From assembly GCA_965661545.1 (NCBI GenBank), contig CBFIEF010000003.1:75547-139546 (forward strand): a stretch of 64,000 nt of DNA, read 5' to 3'. The notes under the pieces are model-generated. The model did not search any database. It saw only the letters and a list, made by a program, of their open reading frames with translations, and was not told the origin of the DNA. The position numbers and the translations under genes were made by a program. Below, piece after piece: positions 18,207 through 27,042 of the stretch (within the stretch, counting starts at the first letter, position 1; each line of letters opens with the position of its first letter). Origin of the DNA: UBA7985 sp965661545. GTDB lineage: Bacteria; Pseudomonadota; Alphaproteobacteria; UBA7985.

Positions 18207-20759
18207 TCAGGCCACGATGTTCACGATGCGCCCCGGCACCACGATCACCTTTTTCGGCGTGCCGCCATCCAGCGCGCGTTGCACGCCTTCCAACGCCATA
18301 GCCGCAGCTTCAGTTTCGTCCTTGGAGGCATCCTTGGCCATCTCGATGGTCCCGCGCAGCTTTCCGTTGACCTGCACGCCAATGGTCACGCTATCGTCAA
18401 CCAGCAGCGCGGCATCGATCACCGGCCATGGCGCGAGACAAACCAAATCGTCCTGACCCAGTGAGGCCCAAAGTTCTTGTGCCAAATGTGGCATCATCGG
18501 CTCAAACGACCGCACAAAGAACCGCAGCGCTTCGGCCAGTGGATCGCCTGTGACGCCGTCTTTACCCAGCGCCTTGCTCAAATCGTTGGCGTATTCATAG
18601 AGCCGGGCAACGGACTTGTTGAAGGCGAAGGATTCGATGTCCGTGGTGACGCCGTGAACCATTTTGTGCGTGGAAACCTGCAACGCTTTCATCGCCGCAG
18701 CGTCAGGATCGCCCGCCTGTGACAGCGCAGGGAGCGCTTCGTTGACTAAACGGAACACGCGCTGTGTAAAGCGCCATGCGCCCTCTGCGCCGGATTCCGT
18801 CCACTCAAGATCACGGTCTGGTGGGCAATCGGACAGCATGAACCATCGCGCTGTGTCAGCGCCATAGACCTGAATGATCTGCGCCGGGGCCACCACGTTG
18901 CGCTTGGACTTGGACATTTTGATCACACGGCCCACATCGACGGGCTGATTGCCGTCGATGGTGACATAGCCATCGCCAGACTTCTCGATTTCGTCCGGCG
19001 CGAGCCAGTTGCCTTCGGGGCCTTGATAGGTCTCGTGACAGACCATGCCTTGGGTAAACAGCCCGGCAAACGGCTCGTCCACTGCGCCCTGGCCGATGAC
19101 TTTCATCGCGCGGGTGAAAAAGCGCGAGTACAGAAGGTGCAAGACTGCGTGCTCGACGCCACCCACATACTGATCCACCGGCAACCAATAGTCAGCGTCG
19201 TCGCGGGTGACGGGTGTGTCCGCCTGAGGAGAGGTGAAGCGGGCGAAATACCAAGATGAGTCAACGAAGGTATCGAGCGTGTCCGTTTCCCGTGTCGCCT
19301 CCCCACCGCACTTCGCGCAGGTGGTTTTCTTCCAGCTTTCGTGATGGTCCAGCGGGTTGCCAGGCTTGTCAAAGCTGACATCCTTGGGCAGCTCAACGGG
19401 CAGTTGATCGTCAGCGACCGGCACCACACCACAGGTCGGACAGTGCGTCATTGGGATCGGGCAGCCCCAGTAGCGCTGGCGCGATGCGCCCCAATCACGC
19501 AGGCGGTACGTCGTCCGTCCAGCGCCCGCTTTCTGTTCTTCCAAGCTCTTGATTGCCGCGCTCTTGGCTTCAGCGGTCATCATGCCGTTCATGGGGCCAG
19601 AGTTCACATGCGGACCATCGCCCACGTAAGCCTCTTCGCCGATCGGACCATCATCGCCATCGGGTCCAGCGACCACACGGGTCACGGGCAGGTTATACTT
19701 GCGCGCAAAATCCAGATCGCGCTGATCGTGGGCCGGACAGCCAAAAATCGCCCCGGTGCCGTAATCCATCAGGATAAAGTTCGCGACCATGAGCGGCAGG
19801 GTTTCGTCTGGCTTTGCCGGGTGCTGTACGCGCAGCCCGGTGTCAAAACCCTTCTTCTCCTGTGTCTCCAGCTCAGCTTCAGACGTGCCAGAGCGCTGGC
19901 ATTCACGGATAAACTCGGCCAGCTCCTCGTTTGTTTCCGCCAATTCGGCCGCCAGCGGATGCTCGGGTGCCATGCCATAGAATGACGCGCCGAAAATCGT
20001 ATCGGGACGAGTGGTGAAGACGACCAAGCGTTCATCACGTCCTTCGATGGGCAGCGACATTTCCGCGCCTTCTGAGCGACCGATCCAGTTTTCCTGCATC
20101 AGGCGCACCTTATCGGGCCAGCGCTCCAGATCGTCTTTAATCGCATCAAGCAGCTGGGGGGCGTAGTCGGTGATCTTGAAGAACCACTGTGTCAGCTGCC
20201 GCTTTTCAACCAGCGCACCAGACCGCCAGCCGCGGCCGTTCTCGACCTGCTCGTTGGCCAGAACCGTCATTTCGACCGGATCCCAGTTGACCCAGCTTTC
20301 CTTCTGGTAAACCAGGCCCTTGCGGTACATCTCGATGAACATGCGCTGCTGCTGTTCGTAATATTCGGGGTCACATGTTGCGAATTCGCGGGACCAATCG
20401 ATGGACAGGCCCATGGACTTCAGCTCATCCCGCATCGCGTCAATGTTCTTGTAAGTCCAATCTGCCGGGTGAACCTTACGCTCAAAGGCCGCGTTTTCGG
20501 CTGGGAGGCCAAAGGCATCCCAACCAATTGGGTGCAGCACGTTAAAGCCTTGCGCCCGCTTATACCGAGCCACCACATCGCCCAGTGTGTAATTCCGAAC
20601 GTGGCCCATATGGATCGCACCGGAGGGATAGGGAAACATTTCCAGCACGTAGTATTTTTCGCGCGAATGGTCTGTTTCAGCGCGAAAGGCCTGCTGGTCT
20701 TCCCAAGCGGCCTGCCATTTCTTTTCAGACAGGGACGCGTTGTATCGTTCGGTGCTCAT
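18207..20759 (-). CDS. leuS: Leucine-tRNA ligase
   Basis: The 850-residue class I synthetase charges tRNA-Leu. It has the HIGH-type motif HMGH in FPYPSGAIHMGHVRNYTLGD near residue 43-62, a CP1 editing domain in the middle (TTRPDTIFGASF), a zinc-like Cys pair region, and the KMSKS signature in VIKMSKSKRNVV near residue 612. Length is normal. It heads the leuS-lptE-holA group. Confidence 0.98.
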   Translation of the reverse strand: MSTERYNASLSEKKWQAAWEDQQAFRAETDHSREKYYVLEMFPYPSGAIHMGHVRNYTLGDVVARYKRAQGFNVLHPIGWDAFGLPAENAAFERKVHPADWTYKNIDAMRDELKSMGLSIDWSREFATCDPEYYEQQQRMFIEMYRKGLVYQKESWVNWDPVEMTVLANEQVENGRGWRSGALVEKRQLTQWFFKITDYAPQLLDAIKDDLERWPDKVRLMQENWIGRSEGAEMSLPIEGRDERLVVFTTRPDTIFGASFYGMAPEHPLAAELAETNEELAEFIRECQRSGTSEAELETQEKKGFDTGLRVQHPAKPDETLPLMVANFILMDYGTGAIFGCPAHDQRDLDFARKYNLPVTRVVAGPDGDDGPIGEEAYVGDGPHVNSGPMNGMMTAEAKSAAIKSLEEQKAGAGRTTYRLRDWGASRQRYWGCPIPMTHCPTCGVVPVADDQLPVELPKDVSFDKPGNPLDHHESWKKTTCAKCGGEATRETDTLDTFVDSSWYFARFTSPQADTPVTRDDADYWLPVDQYVGGVEHAVLHLLYSRFFTRAMKVIGQGAVDEPFAGLFTQGMVCHETYQGPEGNWLAPDEIEKSGDGYVTIDGNQPVDVGRVIKMSKSKRNVVAPAQIIQVYGADTARWFMLSDCPPDRDLEWTESGAEGAWRFTQRVFRLVNEALPALSQAGDPDAAAMKALQVSTHKMVHGVTTDIESFAFNKSVARLYEYANDLSKALGKDGVTGDPLAEALRFFVRSFEPMMPHLAQELWASLGQDDLVCLAPWPVIDAALLVDDSVTIGVQVNGKLRGTIEMAKDASKDETEAAAMALEGVQRALDGGTPKKVIVVPGRIVNIVA

Positions 20760-20799
20760 GGATCAGTCCTGATCGGGGTCAAATTTAGCCCGGAGTTTT

Positions 20800-20835
20800 G
20801 CAGCGAGGGCGTTTGAGAAAAAGCCCCCTCGCTGC
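20800..20835. other. Perfect 10-bp stem hairpin between the DUF3576 gene and leuS
   Basis: GCAGCGAGGG at 20800-20809 is complementary to CCCTCGCTGC at 20826-20835, leaving a 16-base loop. There is no T-run on either strand directly after the stem, so it is not a textbook intrinsic terminator. It sits 40 bases before leuS on the transcribed strand and could influence read-through from the DUF3576 gene. Confidence 0.6.
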
Positions 20836-20860
20836 GGGGTAAGCTATGCGGGTTGTGCAC

Positions 20861-21733
20861 TCAGCCGTCGGCTATCTTGAGTTCCTGTGCCGCCAGCAAG
20901 ATACGGCTTTCTAGTTCCCGCGCTGCCGGAAGTGACGACGGCGCACCTCGCCAAACCGTACCATCCAGCACTTGGCGATAGACCGTTACGTGGAACGCGC
21001 CGGGGCCGATTACATCGCTGAGGTGCTGAACATCGACCCGAACACGCTCCGGGCGTGATTGTTGTGAGTCCATATGCCAGTCGGTCACGTACAACCCACG
21101 CTGCTGATCCGCCACGGAAAGCGGCATGAAGGCGAGCGTTTGTGCCGTCGCGTTCCACAGGTATTTGTTCACCCGTGCGCGTCCCTGCTGTGTGGTATCA
21201 AAAGTCACTAGCGGCAAACCATCTTCGCCCAGTTGGGTAGCGGCTTCGTTGCTTGCTGCCAGAACACCGTCACCGCCGCCGCCCATGCCCAACAGGCGCA
21301 TAAGTAGACCCGGTTCATTGCTGTCCTTTCCGCTGGTAGCGGATTGGTTGGCTGTGGTTTCAGTCGTCTCACGCGCCGCTTCGCGCTCGGCGCTCCGGGC
21401 TGTGCGAAACGTGATGTCGCCAAAATTAAAGCCGCCGCCTTGGTTGTTTGCTGCAGCCTGTTGCGGCACCTCGCCTTGCGCCGATACCACATTACCAACG
21501 GGCACCACGCCTTCAGGCAGTCTTTCCGACAGGTCGCCAAGAGCACCAGCGTCTGTTCGCACAAATGTGCCTGAATCTGTTTGAGCAAAGCTCATCTTGG
21601 ATTCACCAGCGAAGAAATTAATTTCTTCAAAACTTTCGCAGGCAACAAGGCTAAGCCCAGCGCACACAGCACCGAGCATTCTTGCCGCTTGGCGATTCAA
21701 AAAAGGCCGTCGAAGATCAACAAACACAGCCAA
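20861..21733 (-). CDS. DUF3576 family lipoprotein
   Basis: The C-terminal 110 residues (VNKYLWNATAQTLAFMPLS, VTDWHMDSQ, RVRVDVQHLS and FHVTVYRQ) match DUF3576, an envelope lipoprotein family of alphaproteobacteria often next to leuS. A lipobox LVAC lies near residue 32. The middle (residues 70-170) is low-complexity and probably disordered, making this member longer than usual. The start is uncertain: a TTG at 21733, right after the sulfotransferase stop and eight bases from AAGGG, gives an N-terminus with basic residues before the hydrophobic core. The first ATG (21679) would leave a signal with no basic residue. Function is unknown. Confidence 0.72.
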   Translation of the reverse strand: MAVFVDLRRPFLNRQAARMLGAVCAGLSLVACESFEEINFFAGESKMSFAQTDSGTFVRTDAGALGDLSERLPEGVVPVGNVVSAQGEVPQQAAANNQGGGFNFGDITFRTARSAEREAARETTETTANQSATSGKDSNEPGLLMRLLGMGGGGDGVLAASNEAATQLGEDGLPLVTFDTTQQGRARVNKYLWNATAQTLAFMPLSVADQQRGLYVTDWHMDSQQSRPERVRVDVQHLSDVIGPGAFHVTVYRQVLDGTVWRGAPSSLPAARELESRILLAAQELKIADG

Positions 21734-21736
21734 CGG

Positions 21737-22990
21737 TTACCCTTGCAGCTTCTTCTTCTTTTTCAGATCACGCTTGATGCGCAGCTTATCGGAATACGTC
21801 AGCTTGCGACCAACACCCACAACATCGCCCATGGCATATTGCTTCTGGTTCTTTAGAAGGCGCTCATCCAGGTCTTTGTATTCTTCAGGGATGTAGTTGA
21901 AGCGACGCATTTGGTGGTGGTGGTTGATGATCACCTGTCGAACCTGCTGGTCCGTCATCTCTTCTTTCCACGAGCCCGTCTTGCCCTTCCGGAAAAAGGC
22001 TTCACCGCCCATTTTTTCCTTGAAGCCGTCCTTCTTTTCCTTGGCTTGAATCTTATCGAACTTCACGGCCTCTTCAGCAGCAATAACATCATCGCGGGAG
22101 AAGGGTAGACCAAGGTGCTTCACGGTGCGGTAGAAGGTGTCTTCAGGGTCGTGCTTCATGTCCTCATAGCGCATGTAAATCACGCGAGGATCGGGCGCAG
22201 CAGTCCACGATGCAACGTGCTCGGACCAAGAGCCCATCAACTGCGGGATCTGACCCGCTGCGAGTGCCTTTTCCTTAGCCTCTTCGTCACTCAACTCAGG
22301 ACGCTTGTCCTTTTCCATCTTAATCGACGCTTCGAGGTTAAATTTCTTAGGACGACCCCCAATAAAGTGCGTGGAGTTGGCCATGCCCTGGATCGCGCCA
22401 TCGATATCCGTGTTCATGTGGCTGGCGAAAGACGGTGTGACGTCCAGCGGGTTGCGCACGATGTAAACGGCTGTGCGAAAGGTATCGAGACCAATGGTTC
22501 GCGTGCCGTGCCAGGCCCCGTTGCACAGGTGGGTTTTCACGAAGACCTTCTTGTCCTGCTGAATGGCGAGCAGTTTTTGCGCCATCGGCATTGTCTGCGC
22601 GACCTCCACGTCACTAATCTCGTAGTGTGGCTTGCCCAAGATACGCTCAAACAGCTGGAAAGTTACATCCATCTGGCCTGCACGGCCGGCGATATCAGAA
22701 AGGTTGAAGTTTTCGTCCTGCCGCACCAGCGGATTGAACAAGGCAAACAGGAACAAACGCGTCCAAGTGTTGCCCGACTTCGGGAACGACGCGAGGTAAA
22801 TCAGGCCCTTGTCTGGAGGAACAGGCGCGTTTGCCAGGTTCTTCCGGAGCATTTCTGCCCGCTGCTTGTCGATATAAGCGGGAAGCTCAGGCAGCTCAGG
22901 CGTGCCCGCAGCGGCTTCGCCGGCATCTGTGACCTCAACGTCGGCTTCCTCGGGTTTCGTGGTCGCGAGAGTTTGTTCTGGCGCGTCCAT
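21737..22990 (-). CDS. Sulfotransferase domain protein
   Basis: The 417-residue protein has the two PAPS-binding signatures of cytosolic sulfotransferases: YLASFPKSGNTWTR near residue 70 (5'-phosphosulfate loop) and YIVRNPLDVTPSFASHM near residue 183 (3'-phosphate site). The late motif RKGKTGSWKEEMT near residue 345 corresponds to the usual RKGxxGDWK. It should therefore transfer sulfate from PAPS to a hydroxyl or amino group, but the acceptor cannot be told. The first 40 residues are acidic and Glu/Ala rich; the C-terminus is very basic (LKKKKKLQG). It precedes the DUF3576 lipoprotein gene directly and follows the unrecognised 333-residue gene on the same strand. Confidence 0.88.
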   Translation of the reverse strand: MDAPEQTLATTKPEEADVEVTDAGEAAAGTPELPELPAYIDKQRAEMLRKNLANAPVPPDKGLIYLASFPKSGNTWTRLFLFALFNPLVRQDENFNLSDIAGRAGQMDVTFQLFERILGKPHYEISDVEVAQTMPMAQKLLAIQQDKKVFVKTHLCNGAWHGTRTIGLDTFRTAVYIVRNPLDVTPSFASHMNTDIDGAIQGMANSTHFIGGRPKKFNLEASIKMEKDKRPELSDEEAKEKALAAGQIPQLMGSWSEHVASWTAAPDPRVIYMRYEDMKHDPEDTFYRTVKHLGLPFSRDDVIAAEEAVKFDKIQAKEKKDGFKEKMGGEAFFRKGKTGSWKEEMTDQQVRQVIINHHHQMRRFNYIPEEYKDLDERLLKNQKQYAMGDVVGVGRKLTYSDKLRIKRDLKKKKKLQG

Positions 22991-23078
22991 GATTTCGTCC
23001 TCTGATTGCGCTGCAGTTTATACCGAAGCGTCTTGTTCGTTTAAGCGCAGAAATGCGCCTCGTATTTAACAGAAGGGT

Positions 23079-24080
23079 TTATAGGGATTTGAGCATGGTC
23101 TCAATCTGACTTGCGATTGAGGCAGATAACATTTTTCTGAGCTTCTCGTTTTTCAGTTCTCGACTTGCCGTGTAGGCCGTGAACAACCGAGACATATTGT
23201 AGTTACGAATTTGTAACCAAAGCTCTTGCTGGTTGGAGATGTCGAGGTCCTTGAGTGCAATACGAAAGGTCTCACGTGGCGCGCGAGGCTGGCCGGTCAC
23301 GCCCACAAGCGAGTGTGACATGGTAATCTTGTCGCCTTCAATCCACGCGTTGGGAACCAAGCCGTTTCCAACCCGCTTTACTTCGTTGAAGTTTCGCAAA
23401 AGCGCAAAGGTTTGTCCGTTCGCCAGCTTGAATTGCATGGGCAAAGAAAAGGCGGTGTTGAACTCCATGACCCGCCCCTGCGCGTTCAAAGCGTGTAGGG
23501 AGTCAAACCGGCCTGCTGTGACCAGAATTTCACCCTCCGCCTTTCCCGCAACACGGAAAGAGCCGCCCGCCGAGATGCTCATATTCAGGCCTCTGTTGCC
23601 GGGACGCGCCAAGCCCAAGATTGGCACCAGCATGGCGCCATCCTTCGTTGCAACAAATGAAGGAGCCAGCAAAGCCCGATTGATGGCCTCAGGCTTTACG
23701 TTAATGGTCGCAAAATTCCCCAAAGCCACGGCCCGAAACGTGTTGCTCGCCGTGATGTTTTCCTCATCGATGCTTTTGCGCAAGTCGATAAGCGCGGCGC
23801 GGTCGTCGTCGGAGACCAGCGCGCTGAGATATTCATTGAACCACCCACGGAATTCGTCGGGAACCTCAGCCTTTTCAGAAACCTGGCCGGTCTCGAAATC
23901 AATGCTTGCAACAGGCAGTTTCAAGGTTTCTGGAATCGAGATCTCAAACTCCGTCTCACCCTCGACTGTCTGCAAGCAAATTTCTTTTCCATCGATGCCT
24001 GCAATTTCTACATTACGGAGTGTCGCACCATTTTGCTCAGCTTGAGCGGCGAGTTCCTGTAGCTTCTTTAAATTGCTCAA
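23079..24080 (-). CDS. Unrecognised 333-residue protein (possibly a divergent Rubisco-LSMT-like SET domain)
   Basis: The frame starts at TTG 24080 with a strong AGGAG eight bases upstream; no early ATG exists. The product is soluble, has no signal peptide, and begins with a short helix rich in Lys, Gln and Ala. I do not recognise it with confidence. The stretch AMLVPILGLARPGN, then FRVAGKAEGEILVTAGRFDS and HALNAQGRVMEFN, follows in order and spacing the Rubisco large-subunit-methyltransferase pattern of (I/V)P-DLxNHS, GEExxxxYG and YGF-xxxN. The usual Asn-His and Tyr are not conserved, so if related it may be inactive or very divergent. It lies 88 bases upstream of the sulfotransferase gene, same strand, and may form a unit with it. 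Confidence 0.55.
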   Translation of the reverse strand: MSNLKKLQELAAQAEQNGATLRNVEIAGIDGKEICLQTVEGETEFEISIPETLKLPVASIDFETGQVSEKAEVPDEFRGWFNEYLSALVSDDDRAALIDLRKSIDEENITASNTFRAVALGNFATINVKPEAINRALLAPSFVATKDGAMLVPILGLARPGNRGLNMSISAGGSFRVAGKAEGEILVTAGRFDSLHALNAQGRVMEFNTAFSLPMQFKLANGQTFALLRNFNEVKRVGNGLVPNAWIEGDKITMSHSLVGVTGQPRAPRETFRIALKDLDISNQQELWLQIRNYNMSRLFTAYTASRELKNEKLRKMLSASIASQIETMLKSL

Positions 24081-24366
24081 CGACGTGGCTCCTGCTTAAT
24101 GGCTGGGTGAAGGCATTGGTTCACACCAACAGATTTGCTTTTTGCACGCCTTAGCATGCGCTTGGCCTCTCATACTCGGAGGACCGCGCAGAAATAAGGT
24201 ATTTATGGGAATCTGTGTAGATACTGCGTTGCAAAGCGCCTGCCCTTTCCCGAGGGGGTGTTGCGCGGACAACGCCGGTCACCATAATGCACATTATAGA
24301 ACCTCAGCGGCCTGATGTTTGCAGCGCAGTGCAAAATTCCATCAATACCAACCAGACGGAGTCGCC
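24081..24366. other. Divergent intergenic region upstream of the SurA-like gene
   Basis: About 290 bases lie between two divergent genes. Nothing structural stands out apart from the ribosome binding site GGAG at 24358-24361, five bases before the ATG at 24367. Promoters for both genes are presumably here. Confidence 0.5.
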
Positions 24367-25275
24367 ATGTTTGCGAATCGCACTTTCGGCCTAACGACGC
24401 TTGGAAGCCTTGTTGCCGCCTGTCTGACTTTGATTTGGGCCAGTGTGAGCCACGCGCAGGACGACGCTTACCCCGACCTGAGCCAACTGTCGCCAGAAAC
24501 GGTTGTGGCGGTGGTTAACGGCACTCCCATTAACTTTGCTCAAGTCGAATACGCTTACGCGCTGTTGCCGGATGACTTCACAGCGCGCCCCTTAGCGCAA
24601 GTTCTGCCCCAAGTGGTGCAATTGGTGATCGAACAACGCTTGCTGGCCGAAGAGGCGGTCAACCAGTCTCTGCATGACAACACCGCCTATCAGGCCGCCC
24701 TGCAATTTCAAGCAGATCGCCTGCTGCAAGAGACCTACATCGCGCAGATGATGGCTGATCAGCTGTCCGACGAATCGCTTGAGATTGCATACACCGTCTA
24801 TTCCATGCAGTTACCGCTCGAAGAGCGCGTGCGTGCCCGGCACATCCTGGTTGCGCCCGCGTCCAACGACGAGACAGATGTTCGCGATGCGCTGATTGAG
24901 GCGCAAGACCTCATCCGACAGCTGAACGAGGGCGAAGACTTCGCTGAGCTTGCTCTGCAATTCTCAGATGACCAGGGCAGCGCAGAACTGGGAGGCGATT
25001 TAGGGTTTTTCCCTCGTGGCCGGATGGTTGAAGCCTTTGAAGACGCCGCCTTTGCGTTGGAGCTTAACGCTTTCACGCAGGAGGCTGTCGCATCCCCCTT
25101 TGGTTTCCACATCATCGAAGTGCTCGAGCGAACAGAGATGAAGCCGACGTTGGACGAGGTGCGGCAGGAACTCATGATGCAGCTTGAAACCCAACGCCTG
25201 ACCCTCAAACTCGAAGAATTGCGCGCCGGAGCTGAAATCATGACCATCATCGAAAGTACGGCAAGCGACGGCTGA
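24367..25275 (+). CDS. Periplasmic peptidylprolyl isomerase, PpiC/parvulin type (SurA/PrsA-like)
   Basis: The 302-residue precursor has a signal peptide ending near residue 30 (WASVSHAQ). A helical SurA_N-like part follows, beginning with ETVVAVVNGTPINFAQVE, and then a parvulin domain with VRARHILVAP near residue 156, GEDFAELALQFSDDQGS and LGGDLGFFPRGRMV, ending in VASPFGFHIIEVLER. Such proteins fold outer-membrane proteins in the periplasm. GGAG five bases upstream fixes the start. It is a single gene closed by the terminator at 25303. Confidence 0.9.
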   Translation: MFANRTFGLTTLGSLVAACLTLIWASVSHAQDDAYPDLSQLSPETVVAVVNGTPINFAQVEYAYALLPDDFTARPLAQVLPQVVQLVIEQRLLAEEAVNQSLHDNTAYQAALQFQADRLLQETYIAQMMADQLSDESLEIAYTVYSMQLPLEERVRARHILVAPASNDETDVRDALIEAQDLIRQLNEGEDFAELALQFSDDQGSAELGGDLGFFPRGRMVEAFEDAAFALELNAFTQEAVASPFGFHIIEVLERTEMKPTLDEVRQELMMQLETQRLTLKLEELRAGAEIMTIIESTASDG

Positions 25276-25302
25276 ATGAAGGGGATTTTTTGATCTCAAC
25301 CG

Positions 25303-25331
25303 GGGTGCTGCGGCTGTAGCACCCTTTTTTT
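25303..25331 (+). terminator. Rho-independent terminator after the isomerase gene
   Basis: GGGTGCT at 25303-25309 pairs with AGCACCC at 25318-25324 across an eight-base loop and runs into seven T residues (25325-25331). It sits 28 bases after the stop codon and insulates the isomerase gene from the ProX-like gene. Confidence 0.9.
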
Positions 25332-25376
25332 GTGACCAGCCTTCGGTTAGAGCACAGTCCAACAGGAGAGCTTTGT

Positions 25377-25925
25377 ATGACCGACACCACCACGAACCCG
25401 GCGACCCGTGAAGAGATCGACGCTCAGCATCGCACCGATGCTTGGACGCCGCAGCAACTGTTGGCTCGGCTCGACGCGCTGGGCTTTGACACCACAACCA
25501 CAGAGCACGATCCCATGTGGACGGTGGAGGACTCCCAACGCTTGCGTGAAGACGATCGCGAAGAGGGTCACTGCAAATCGCTGTTTCTGCGCAATAAAAA
25601 GGGTAAGATGTGGCTCGTGGTCATGCTCGAAGACCAGCGTTTGGATATCAAAGCCTTAGGCGAAGCGCTGGGCGAAAAACTGTCCTTTGCCAAGCCTGAG
25701 CGGCTGATGGAATACTTGGGCGTTATACCCGGCTCCGTCACACCCTTCTCCGTGGTCAATGACGATACGAACGCTGTGCAAGTCGTTCTGCAACGACGAA
25801 TGATGGAGTGCGCGCACCTGCACTATCACCCTTTGCGCAACTTCATGACGACCAAAATTTCCGCCGCCGACTTAATCCAATTCCTCGAGGCGCAGGACCA
25901 CAGCCCACACATCCTCGATTTCTAA
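25377..25925 (+). CDS. YbaK/EbsC-type aminoacyl-tRNA editing protein (ProX-like)
   Basis: The 182-residue protein is a free-standing homologue of the prolyl-tRNA synthetase editing domain, which deacylates mischarged tRNA such as Ala-tRNA-Pro. The family's lysine and nearby residues fall in GHCKSLFLRNKKGKMWLVVM, followed by LGVIPGSVTPFSVVND, typical of the ProX subgroup. ATG 25377 is preceded by AGGAGAG at 25364-25370; the longer frame to 25332 lies inside the terminator and is not used. Confidence 0.9.
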   Translation: MTDTTTNPATREEIDAQHRTDAWTPQQLLARLDALGFDTTTTEHDPMWTVEDSQRLREDDREEGHCKSLFLRNKKGKMWLVVMLEDQRLDIKALGEALGEKLSFAKPERLMEYLGVIPGSVTPFSVVNDDTNAVQVVLQRRMMECAHLHYHPLRNFMTTKISAADLIQFLEAQDHSPHILDF

Positions 25926-25992
25926 CTTGCCATCCTGACCAACGCCCCCCACGTTTTGAACACGAACCGTTCACACCAGAAGGAACAGCTCC

Positions 25993-26946
25993 ATGAGCGA
26001 ACTCATCGGACTTCAAGCCCCGGTCAAACCGACCGCGCCGGCAGATGTCATCATTGACGGCACCGAAGCCACCTTTGCTCAAGACGTCATCGAAGCTTCG
26101 ATGGAGCGTCCGGTTATTGTCGATTTCTGGGCCGAGTGGTGTGGTCCCTGTAAAACGCTTGGTCCAACGATCGAGAAAGTCGTGACCGAAGCCGCTGGTG
26201 CCGTGAAGCTGGTCAAAATTGACACGGAAACCAACCAGATGCTGGCGCAGCAAATGCGGATCCAGTCCATCCCAACGGTTTACGCCTTCTACCAAGGCCA
26301 GCCGGTAGATGGATTTATGGGCGCCCTGCCCGAGAGCCAAATTCAGGCCTTCGTCGACAAAATGATTTCGCTCTCAGGCGCTGAGCCCGGCGCTCCGACG
26401 CCGGGTGGCGAAGACGCCTTGGACGTGGACGCCATGCTCGAACACGCTGATGTGGCGCTGGCCGCTGGCGCTCACGAGCAAGCCCGCGACTTGTATCGCG
26501 CGGTTTTGGTCGAGGATCAGAGCAACGTTAAAGCCTATAGTGGCTTTGCCCGGGCGATGCTTGCAGAAAACCGGCTGAGTGATGTTCAGGCGATGATGGA
26601 ACAAATCCCAGAAGAGCTGCTTTCAGCCCCTGAGATCATCAGCCTCGCTGGCATGATGACATTGGCCGAACGCGCCGCGTCCCTGCCGAATACAGCGCAA
26701 CTCGAGGCGGCAGTTGCGGCCAACGACGATGATCACGACGCCCGGCACATGTTGGCTCAAGCCCTGCTCGGTCGGGGACAGCCCGAAGCGGGCGCAGAGC
26801 ATTTGCTGACGATCATGCGTAAAGATCGCGAATGGAATGACGACGGTGCGCGCAAGGCAATGCTGGAGCTGTTTGAGGCGCTGGGCCACGGCTCACCGTT
26901 GACCATCGCCTTTCGGAAAAAGCTTTCAGCCCTGCTGTTCAGCTAA
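25993..26946 (+). CDS. Thioredoxin with C-terminal TPR region (YbbN/CnoX-like)
   Basis: Residues 25-130 form a thioredoxin domain with the redox motif WCGPC in FWAEWCGPCKTLGP near residue 46-58. The rest of the 317 residues is helical with TPR-like repeats (AGAHEQARDLYRAVLVEDQS, LAENRLSDVQAMMEQIP). That layout matches YbbN/CnoX, a holdase that passes clients to GroEL and DnaK under oxidative stress. Here both active Cys are present, unlike E. coli YbbN, so oxidoreductase activity is plausible. It is spaced 67 bases after the ProX-like gene. Confidence 0.9.
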   Translation: MSELIGLQAPVKPTAPADVIIDGTEATFAQDVIEASMERPVIVDFWAEWCGPCKTLGPTIEKVVTEAAGAVKLVKIDTETNQMLAQQMRIQSIPTVYAFYQGQPVDGFMGALPESQIQAFVDKMISLSGAEPGAPTPGGEDALDVDAMLEHADVALAAGAHEQARDLYRAVLVEDQSNVKAYSGFARAMLAENRLSDVQAMMEQIPEELLSAPEIISLAGMMTLAERAASLPNTAQLEAAVAANDDDHDARHMLAQALLGRGQPEAGAEHLLTIMRKDREWNDDGARKAMLELFEALGHGSPLTIAFRKKLSALLFS

Positions 26947-26960
26947 GCTGTGAGGCGACG

Positions 26961-26991
26961 TGAAGCGCTCAGGGATTGCCTTGGCGCTTCA
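26961..26991. other. Hairpin after the thioredoxin gene
   Basis: TGAAGCGC at 26961-26968 pairs with GCGCTTCA at 26984-26991 across a 15-base loop. No T-run follows, so termination would be weak. It lies between the thioredoxin gene and the Lon-N gene. Confidence 0.5.
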
Positions 26992-27042
26992 GCGGCTCAT
27001 ATTCAAAGGTAGTAATACGATTAAACCCAAACGACGGGAGCA

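Noticed and set aside
16674..24080. Assignment of the 333-residue gene as a clear SET methyltransferase
   Set aside because: The key Asn-His and Tyr residues are missing, so the relation is listed only as a hypothesis and not as the product name.
25303..25331. Riboswitch or attenuator ahead of the ProX-like gene
   Set aside because: The structure is a plain hairpin with a T-run right after the isomerase gene and lacks the complexity of a riboswitch.
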